Source: DATKDF01 sp035512795
GTDB taxonomy: Bacteria > Acidobacteriota > Vicinamibacteria > Vicinamibacterales > SCN-69-37
NCBI GenBank assembly: GCA_035512795.1
Contig: DATKDF010000016.1
Coordinates: 1-9,604 of the forward strand
Length of the DNA stretch: 9,604 bases
Direction of reading: 5' to 3'
Shown: piece after piece, positions 4,641-9,604 of the stretch
How positions within the stretch are numbered: the first letter of the stretch is position 1
Layout: each line of letters starts with the position of its first letter
Program-made: the position numbers and the translations under genes
Notes under the pieces: generated by a model
What the model was told of the DNA's origin: nothing
The model's database searches: none
The model's input: the letters and a program-made list of their open reading frames with translations, nothing else

Positions 4641-7349
4641 TCACCGACGGGGAACGGTCGGGGGCCTGGTGCGGTCCGCGGGCCCCGCAATGGCGCGCTC
4701 CACGAGCAGGTCCGCCGCTCCGTCGGCCCCTTCGACGAGCACGGAGAAGCGGCGCCCGGACGCTGCCGGGAAGGCCCGCACCAGCGGCAAGGCGAGACGC
4801 GCGCCGGCCTGCACCGGGAACGTCGCCGCGGCTTCGGGGCCATCCTCGAACAGCAGCGTGACCGTGACGTCGGTGGCCGCGCCCCGGTTGAGGACCTCGA
4901 GCATCGTCGTGGTGGCACCAGCCCCGCCGAGCTGGCCTTCGGCCAGCAGCCAGCGGCCACGGCTTCGCATCCCGCGGTCGCCCAGCGCATCCGGGGACGT
5001 CTCACCGGCCTGCGTGTCGCCGCTTCGCGGCATCGGGGAGCCTGCCTCGGTCTCGTACAGCGTGCGCTCGACGACGATGGGCACGCCGTCCAGGCTCGTG
5101 ACCTCCGCCGCGACCATGGCGGCTGCCAGCGCCGCCTCCTCGCGATCGACCCAGATCGTCGCGCGGCTGTGCGCGGCGACGGTGTAGTCGCGAACGACCG
5201 GCGCGGCACCGTCGGCGAGCAGGTAGCGGATCTGGACGCGCGCGTCGGTCTCGCCCGGGTTCTGTACGAGATAGAACTGCTCGACCGGATCGACCGTCGA
5301 CGCCTCGCCGAAATGCCAGGTCGCCGACGGCTCGTCGATGGCGGTCGCGAGAGTGGTGGCGCGTCCGGCCGGATCGAGCGAGACGAGCCGATCCAGGGCG
5401 ACGACGCGATCCGACTCGAGGACGGTCGAGAAAGACGTCCCGGTGAGCTCCGCGACGGAGCTCAGGTCGATCGTGCGGCGCGACCGCGCCGGCACGTCGA
5501 CGGGCCGCCGCGTCGTGGCGCCGTCCGCGTCCATGAACGTCAGCAGCACGCGCGCCTCGCCCTCCTCGGCATTGGCGATGGCCAGCCGGGTGTGCATCCC
5601 CTGGCTCTCGATGCCTTCCGCGAGGTAGCGCCGAAACAGCCCGCGCGGGTGCGATCCGGCCGCGTGCTCAGCGTCGTTGGGCACGCCGTCACCGTCTGGG
5701 TCGCCAGCCGCGCCGTCGTCTCCGGCCGCCGACGCCGGATTCAGCCCGAAGCGCGTCTCCCAGTCGGTCGGCAGGCCGTCGCCGTCCGAGTCATCGGCCG
5801 CACGATCGCTGCTGGCAAGCGCACCGTCCTCGGCGAAGAGCGGATCCGCCGCTGCCTCGAGGTTGGCGGCGTCGACCGCATCAGCATCGTCGGGGGTGGC
5901 GAGCGTCCGCGCCGCCGCGGTGGTCTCGGACGAGGTCGCGCTGGGGTAGAGGAACCCGCGCGGCGTGTTGGCGGTCTGCCCGTTGGGGTTGCGGACCTGG
6001 ACGCTGTAGCCGCCCGCCGGCTTGGCCGGCGTCCGTGCCGTGATGCGCGTCGCGCTCGCCACGCTCACGCTGGTCGCCGGCGTGCCGCCGATGAGCACGG
6101 TCGCGCCCGACACGAACCCCGTGCCCGTCACCGTAATCGCGGTGCCGCCGGACGTCGGACCGGTGTTCGGGGTCACGGCTGCCGCCGTCAGCGCGCCGGT
6201 CGGCGGCGGCGTGGACGTCCCGGAGTACAGGAACCCGCGCGGCGCGTTGGCGGTCTGCCCGTTGGGGTTGCGGACCTGGACGCTGTAGCCGCCCGCCGGC
6301 TTGGCCGGCGTCCGCGCCGTGATGCGCGTCGCGCTCGCCACGCTCACGCTGGTCGCCGGCGTGCCGCCGATGAGCACGGTGGCACCAGACACGAATCCCG
6401 TGCCCGTCACCGTGATCGCCGTGCCGCCGGACGTCGGACCGGTGTCCGGCGTCACGGCCGCCGCCGTCAGCGCGCCGGTCGGCGGCGGCGGCGTGGACGT
6501 CCCGGAGTAGAGGAACCCGCGCGGCGTGTTGGCGGTCTGCCCGTTCGGGTTGCGGACCTGCACGCTGTAGCCGCCCGCGGGCTTGGCCGGCGTCCGTGCC
6601 GTCAGGCTGGTCGAGCTGACGAAGCTGACCGCGGTCGCCGGCGTCCCACCAATCAGGATGGCCGCGCCGGACACGAAGCCGGTACCCGTCACCGTGATCG
6701 ATGTCCCACCGGCGGTCGGCCCGCTCGACGGCGAGACCGCGGCGGCCGTCAGCGGCGCGCTCGCGGTGCCAATGTAGGTGAACGCACCGGCGCGGGTCGC
6801 GGCGCGGCCATCGGGGTTGGTGACGACGACATCCCTCCCGCCGGCCGTGCCGGCGGGCGTCCGCGCTGTGATCCGCGTGTTGCTGGCGAACGTCACCCCG
6901 TTCGCCGCGACACCGCCCACCCGTACCATCGCGCCGGAGACGAAGTTCGTCCCGGTCAGCGTGATGGTCGTGCCGCCGGCGGTCGGCCCGGTCGCCGGCG
7001 CGACCGACGTCAGGGTCGGCGACGGCGTGGCCGGCGTGCCCGGCACCGTGAACGACGCCTGAGTCGACGGCGCGCTCGTCTGCCCCGCCGTGTTGTAGGC
7101 GACCACGCGGAAGTAGTAGGTCACGCCGGGCTGCAGGCCGGTGAACGGTCGGCTGGTGACCCTGCCGACATCGATGGTCGTGCTCGGGCTGCCGGAGACG
7201 GTGCCGTACTGGACGCGATAGCCGGCGAGGTTGCTTTCCGTGTTCGCGTTCCACGCCAGCGTCTGGGCCGACAGTGTCGATGACACCGTCAGAACCGTCA
7301 GAACGGCAAGCGAGAGCGCACGAAGGAAGGGGATCTTGAAGCGGGCCAT
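4641..7349 (-). CDS. Secreted modular surface protein: Fn3, four IPT/TIG domains, Ca-loop repeats, three YLAEG modules
   Basis: This 902-residue protein has a Sec signal peptide (1-28, cut near LSA|Q). An Fn3 domain follows at about 30-104 (LAWNANTESNLAGYRVQYG, GVTYYFRVVAYN). Four IPT/TIG immunoglobulin-like domains lie at about 111-192, 197-281, 293-375 and 385-468, each with a GPT-GG-T-IT start and a final NPNGQ or NPDGR. The last three are joined by Ser/Thr/Pro linkers. An acidic linker leads to two Asp-rich loops, DSDGDGLPTDWE (520-531) and DPDGDGVPNDAE (550-561), like thrombospondin type 3 calcium loops. The C-terminus holds three YLAEG-type modules (about 573-670, 676-766, 797-886). I see no membrane anchor or sorting signal. 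Such architecture suggests a cell-surface or released binding/adhesion protein (inference). It is a paralogue of the upstream gene and lacks one YLAEG module. The start gives the only intact signal peptide but has no clear ribosome binding site. Confidence 0.9.
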   Translation of the reverse strand: MARFKIPFLRALSLAVLTVLTVSSTLSAQTLAWNANTESNLAGYRVQYGTVSGSPSTTIDVGRVTSRPFTGLQPGVTYYFRVVAYNTAGQTSAPSTQASFTVPGTPATPSPTLTSVAPATGPTAGGTTITLTGTNFVSGAMVRVGGVAANGVTFASNTRITARTPAGTAGGRDVVVTNPDGRAATRAGAFTYIGTASAPLTAAAVSPSSGPTAGGTSITVTGTGFVSGAAILIGGTPATAVSFVSSTSLTARTPAKPAGGYSVQVRNPNGQTANTPRGFLYSGTSTPPPPTGALTAAAVTPDTGPTSGGTAITVTGTGFVSGATVLIGGTPATSVSVASATRITARTPAKPAGGYSVQVRNPNGQTANAPRGFLYSGTSTPPPTGALTAAAVTPNTGPTSGGTAITVTGTGFVSGATVLIGGTPATSVSVASATRITARTPAKPAGGYSVQVRNPNGQTANTPRGFLYPSATSSETTAAARTLATPDDADAVDAANLEAAADPLFAEDGALASSDRAADDSDGDGLPTDWETRFGLNPASAAGDDGAAGDPDGDGVPNDAEHAAGSHPRGLFRRYLAEGIESQGMHTRLAIANAEEGEARVLLTFMDADGATTRRPVDVPARSRRTIDLSSVAELTGTSFSTVLESDRVVALDRLVSLDPAGRATTLATAIDEPSATWHFGEASTVDPVEQFYLVQNPGETDARVQIRYLLADGAAPVVRDYTVAAHSRATIWVDREEAALAAAMVAAEVTSLDGVPIVVERTLYETEAGSPMPRSGDTQAGETSPDALGDRGMRSRGRWLLAEGQLGGAGATTTMLEVLNRGAATDVTVTLLFEDGPEAAATFPVQAGARLALPLVRAFPAASGRRFSVLVEGADGAADLLVERAIAGPADRTRPPTVPRR
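4692..5633 (-). repeat. Three YLAEG-type C-terminal modules in the 902-residue protein
   Basis: Residues 573-886 fall into three similar units of ~90-100 residues. Each starts with an aromatic plus AEG-like motif (RYLAEGIES, TWHFGEAST, RWLLAEGQL). A variant of L-I-N (LAIANAEE, YLVQNPGE, LEVLNRGA) follows, then V-L-F or V-R-Y strands. The first two then have a PARSRRTIDL or AAHSRATIWV stretch, while the third has AGARLALPLV. The units end near V-V-ER-L/I. The pattern is beta-strand rich. The same set with one extra unit ends the neighbouring protein. Confidence 0.85.
5646..5795 (-). other. Calcium-loop-like Asp-rich repeats (thrombospondin type 3-like)
   Basis: This stretch encodes residues 519-568 with two copies of a D-x-D-G-D-G-(L/V)-P-x-(D) pattern: DSDGDGLPTDWE and DPDGDGVPNDAE, with GLNP spacing typical of bacterial thrombospondin type 3-like linkers. 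Calcium binding is known for such loops and inferred here. The tandem paralogue lacks this segment. Confidence 0.75.
5951..6511 (-). repeat. Near-identical tandem IPT/TIG repeats (279 and 282 bp) with a third diverged copy upstream
   Basis: Unit 5951-6229 and unit 6230-6511 align throughout with about 12 substitutions and one 3-bp indel by eye (about 96% identity). The related but more diverged third unit begins at 6512. At protein level IPT3 and IPT4 differ by only two residues in about 80 (D302/N394 and A369/T462). The indel changes the number of prolines in the linker (four against three), from a run of CCG codons. The units are in frame, so recombination would add or remove whole domains. 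Confidence 0.92.
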
Positions 7350-7566
7350 TCGCGACCCGGTAGGGCAACCGCCATGCCCCTGCGCGTGTGCGGCGTGGAA
7401 AGGGCAATACCGGTTGGCCCAGGGAAGGTCCTGTGCCCGATGCGCACATCACTAGACGCGGTTTCGTGTGACAGAAATGGTCGCGGAGGCTCCGTTTTGT
7501 CGGCAGCTGGACTGCAGCCGCGCGCATCCACGCGGCACGCGAGGCAATTCCGAGCCGAATGACAAA
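7350..7566 (-). promoter_or_regulatory. Leader/promoter region of the 902-residue protein gene
   Basis: These 217 bases lie between the terminator of the upstream paralogue and the ATG at 7349. I see no gene. An imperfect inverted repeat at 7402-7420 (GGGC arms around CCGG) could be an operator. A small GGT/ACC hairpin sits just upstream of the start codon. I could not identify convincing -35/-10 boxes or a Shine-Dalgarno sequence, so the promoter is assumed from position after a terminator. Confidence 0.4.
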
Positions 7567-7596
7567 CGGCCGGGCACGCAAAGCGTGTCCCGGCCG
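7567..7596 (-). terminator. Hairpin terminator after the upstream surface-protein gene
   Basis: A long inverted repeat pairs CGGCCGGG with CCCGGCCG and CACGC with GCGTG, with one bulged base and an AAA/TTT loop: 13 base pairs in 30 bases. It begins 34 bases past the stop codon of the upstream gene. On the minus strand it is followed at once by TTTGTCATT, a short T-rich tail. It probably ends transcription of that gene and separates it from the 902-residue paralogue. Confidence 0.7.
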
Positions 7597-7630
7597 CGTC
7601 TCGAAGCGAACGAGCGATCGTCGCGCCGCT

Positions 7631-9604
7631 CTACCGCAGCCGGCTGGCCGCGCCGTCGGCTCCGGCCGTGCGGTCCGCGCCGACCTGCCAGAAGATCGCG
7701 CGGTCGACGACCAGAGTCGATGCCGGGTCGGCGCCCTCGACGAGCACCGAGAACCTGCGGCCCTCGGCCGCCGGGAACGCTTCAGCCATCGGCACGGCGA
7801 GCCGCGCACCGGCCGCGACCGCGAAGGTCGCTGTCGCCTCCGGGCCATCCTCGAACAGCAGCGTGACCGTCACGTCGGTCGCCGCGCCCTGGTTGACCAC
7901 CACGACGTTGGTCGACGCGTTGCGCGCGCCACCCTGCTCGGCCTCGGCGAGGAGCCACCGCGCGCCGCCGCCGGTCGACCCGGCGCCGCTCAGGGCCCCG
8001 TCGAGCGTGCCGTTGGCACCCCACGACGTGGTGCGCTCGACGACGATCGGGGCGGTCGCGTCGACCGTGATGCCGACCGCCGCGTTCGAGAGCGACGGGT
8101 GCACCGACGCGACATCGATGCTGTGACGGCTGTTCGCCGCCAGCGCGTAGCCGCGAGTCACCGTGCGCCCGTCGGCGCGCCGATACGCGACCCGCACCTG
8201 CGACGCCTCGGCGCCGGGGTTGGCGAGCAGCAGCCGCAGCGCGAAGCGGCCGGTCGCGCCTTCCACCGACCAGTGCGTGGCCGGAGCGGTGACACCGGTG
8301 CTGGTGTCGCCGCTGCGCGGCTGCGTCGAGCCGGGCTGCTTCACGTAGAGGCTACGCTCGACCACGATCGGCGTGCCGTCCAGGGACGTGATCTCTGCGG
8401 CCAGTTCGGTGGCGGCGATGGCCGGATCCTCGCGGTCGACCCAGATCGTCGCGCGGCTGCCCGGCGCCACGTCATGGATGCGCGTCACCGGCGTGCGATT
8501 CGGCAGCAGGTAGCGGACCTGCACCCGGGCCGGCGTCGTCCCTGGATTCTGCACGAGGTAGAACAGCTCGAACGGATCGATCGTCGAGCCCTCGGCGAAG
8601 TACCACGTCGGCGACGCGTCCGTGACGGCCGTCTCGAGGATGGGCGACCCGCCCTGTGCGTCGAGCGACACGAGGCGGTCGACCGCCACCGGCTGGTCGG
8701 CCTGGATGCGGGTGGAGAAGGTGGCCCCCGCGAGTTCGGGCACGGTGCTCAGGTCCACCGTCTGGCGCGAGCGCGCCGGCACGTCGACGGCGAGCTCGGT
8801 CGCCTGGCCGGCCGTGTCCATGAACGTGAGGTTGACCTGGGCGTCGGTCGACTCGGGGTTGGCGATGGCCAGTTGCGTGCGCATCTCCGCGGTCTGCACA
8901 CCCTCGGCGAGGTAGCTCGTGAACGACACCGCCGATTCGGCGCTCGTCAGGGACGAGGCGCTCGTATAGGTGAAGCCACTTGGGAGGGTCGCGGTCTGAC
9001 CATTTGGGTTGCGAACGAAAACGTCGCGAGCGCCCGCGACACCCGCCGGCGTCCGCGCACGCAGCTGCGTCGAGCTGATGTACTGGACGCTCGAGCAGCT
9101 GATGCCGCCCACGCGAATCTCGCCACCGGAGCCAAGTACGAAGTTGGAGCCATAGATTGTGATGGTCGTGCCGCCCGAGGTCGGGCCGGACGACGGAGTA
9201 ACCGATGTGACGCGCAAACCATCGGACGCCGAAGTGTAGGTGAAGCCGCCGGGGCGCGTCGCCGACTGCCCGTTCGGGTTGGTGACCTGCACGTCGCGCG
9301 CGCCCGCCGTGCCGGCCGGCGTCCGCGCCGTCAGCTGCGTCGCGTTCACAAACGCCACATTGCTCGCCGCCGTACCGCCGATGCGGACCGTCGCGCCAGA
9401 CACGAAGTTCGTGCCCGTCAGCGTGATCGTCGTCCCGCCCGCGGTCGGACCCGACGTCGGCGACACCGCCGTCAGCGTCGGGGCTTGGGCCACCGCCGTG
9501 TAGGTGAAGCCGCCGGGGCGCGTCGCCGACTGCCCGTTCGGGTTGGTGACCTGCACGTCGCGCGCGCCCGCCGTGCCGGCCGGCGTCCGCGCCGTCAGCT
9601 GCGT
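7631..9604 (-). CDS. Modular surface protein with IPT/TIG domains and four YLAEG modules, N-terminus beyond window
   Basis: The frame is open from the right edge (657 codons plus stop); the true start is outside. Counting from the edge, the window holds the end of one IPT/TIG domain (1-36), a complete one (about 42-124) and a third (about 130-214, more diverged, with C170). After a Ser/Thr-rich linker come four YLAEG-type modules starting near 231 (SYLAEGVQ), 333 (TWYFAEGST), 444 (HWSVEGATG) and 549 (RWLLAEAEQ). The third is absent from the downstream paralogue, and the Asp-rich calcium loops of that paralogue are absent here. The C-terminus ends in a short Gly/Ala/Asp/Arg tail with no anchor or sorting motif. 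It is probably secreted like its paralogue, but the signal peptide is not in view. An adhesion or binding role is inferred from the Ig-like domains only. A GTG at 9556 is inside an IPT domain and is not the start. Confidence 0.92.
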   Translation of the reverse strand, partial: TQLTARTPAGTAGARDVQVTNPNGQSATRPGGFTYTAVAQAPTLTAVSPTSGPTAGGTTITLTGTNFVSGATVRIGGTAASNVAFVNATQLTARTPAGTAGARDVQVTNPNGQSATRPGGFTYTSASDGLRVTSVTPSSGPTSGGTTITIYGSNFVLGSGGEIRVGGISCSSVQYISSTQLRARTPAGVAGARDVFVRNPNGQTATLPSGFTYTSASSLTSAESAVSFTSYLAEGVQTAEMRTQLAIANPESTDAQVNLTFMDTAGQATELAVDVPARSRQTVDLSTVPELAGATFSTRIQADQPVAVDRLVSLDAQGGSPILETAVTDASPTWYFAEGSTIDPFELFYLVQNPGTTPARVQVRYLLPNRTPVTRIHDVAPGSRATIWVDREDPAIAATELAAEITSLDGTPIVVERSLYVKQPGSTQPRSGDTSTGVTAPATHWSVEGATGRFALRLLLANPGAEASQVRVAYRRADGRTVTRGYALAANSRHSIDVASVHPSLSNAAVGITVDATAPIVVERTTSWGANGTLDGALSGAGSTGGGARWLLAEAEQGGARNASTNVVVVNQGAATDVTVTLLFEDGPEATATFAVAAGARLAVPMAEAFPAAEGRRFSVLVEGADPASTLVVDRAIFWQVGADRTAGADGAASRLR
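7688..8923 (-). repeat. Four YLAEG-type C-terminal modules in the upstream surface protein
   Basis: Four successive beta-rich units share an aromatic-(A/V)EG opening. The first three have an L-ANP or VQNPG motif and a (P/A)-x-SR-x-(T/S)-(I/V) stretch (PARSRQTVDL, APGSRATIWV, AANSRHSIDV) before VVER or AVDR. The last unit lacks the SR stretch and instead has AGARLAVPMAEAFPAAEGRRF, as in the paralogue. This last unit is strikingly conserved at DNA level between the two genes, for example the segment from 7849 against that from 4843. Confidence 0.85.
9234..9604 (-). repeat. 264-bp in-frame tandem duplication of an IPT/TIG domain
   Basis: Bases 9234-9340 and 9498-9604 are identical by eye over all 107 positions, offset by 264 bp (88 codons). 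The second copy is cut by the window edge, so the duplication probably continues outside. It encodes identical ends of two successive IPT/TIG domains (TARTPAGTAGARDVQVTNPN and following). Confidence 0.93.

Noticed and set aside
4595..5209. Long in-frame extension upstream of the glycine-zipper protein
   Set aside because: It lies out of frame inside the IPT protein gene; the signal peptide and GAGG site place the true start at 4594.
5951..6780. CRISPR-like or satellite array
   Set aside because: The ~280-bp period is in frame and encodes successive IPT/TIG domains; there are no short direct repeats with unique spacers.
5169..7283. Open frame of 704 codons on the plus strand
   Set aside because: Arg/Gly/Ala-rich, no domain sense, and fully antisense to the well-supported IPT protein; in GC-rich DNA the opposite frame of repeated coding sequence often lacks stops.
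7350..7480. Possible cyclic-di-GMP (GEMM) riboswitch before the 902-residue protein gene
   Set aside because: GCACAGG and CTACCGGGT strings look similar, but the core GGGCAAACC and ACGCAAAGCC elements are missing.
5881..7848. Open frame of 655 codons on the minus strand bridging both surface-protein genes
   Set aside because: It runs through the terminator and leader, and its translation is low-complexity Arg/Asp/His out of frame with both clear genes.

Overview
This is a GC-rich window in which every supported gene lies on the minus strand. A short PadR-type regulator sits directly upstream of a large orphan MacB/FtsX-type permease. That pairing is the hallmark of the expanded PadR/ADOP families of Acidobacteriota. 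Together with the high GC and the secreted Fn3/IPT/'YLAEG' surface proteins, it points to an acidobacterium, probably Vicinamibacteria-like (inference; there is no rRNA or marker gene here).

Layout, in the direction of transcription (high to low coordinates). (1) 9604-7631: 3' part of a large modular surface protein with at least three IPT/TIG domains followed by four copies of a 'YLAEG' beta-rich module. It is followed by a strong hairpin terminator (7567-7596). (2) 7349-4641: a complete 902-residue paralogue with signal peptide, Fn3, four IPT/TIG domains, two calcium-loop-like Asp-rich repeats and three 'YLAEG' modules. (3) 4594-4178: a small exported protein with two glycine-zipper-like segments. 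(4) 4121-3162: an exported NodB-type polysaccharide deacetylase. (5) 3138-1717: leuC, the large subunit of isopropylmalate isomerase, only 23 nt after the deacetylase and with no leuD in view. Genes 2 to 5 have gaps of 46, 56 and 23 nt and could be read as one unit. (6) 1571-1206: the PadR regulator, with its own promoter/operator region and a hexanucleotide repeat at its start codon. (7) 1206-1: the N-terminal 402 codons of the ADOP permease, coupled to padR by a TGATG overlap and running off the left edge.

Functionally there are three blocks. One is a surface/secreted adhesion-like block of two tandem paralogues evolving by domain duplication and loss. The second is a small envelope/metabolic group of glycine-zipper protein, deacetylase and LeuC. 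The third is a self-contained regulator-permease cassette with a likely autoregulatory operator. I see no CRISPR array, tRNA, rRNA, transposase or recognisable defence system. The most interesting material is the repeat-driven variation in the surface proteins, the undescribed 'YLAEG' module, and the regulatory start region of padR.
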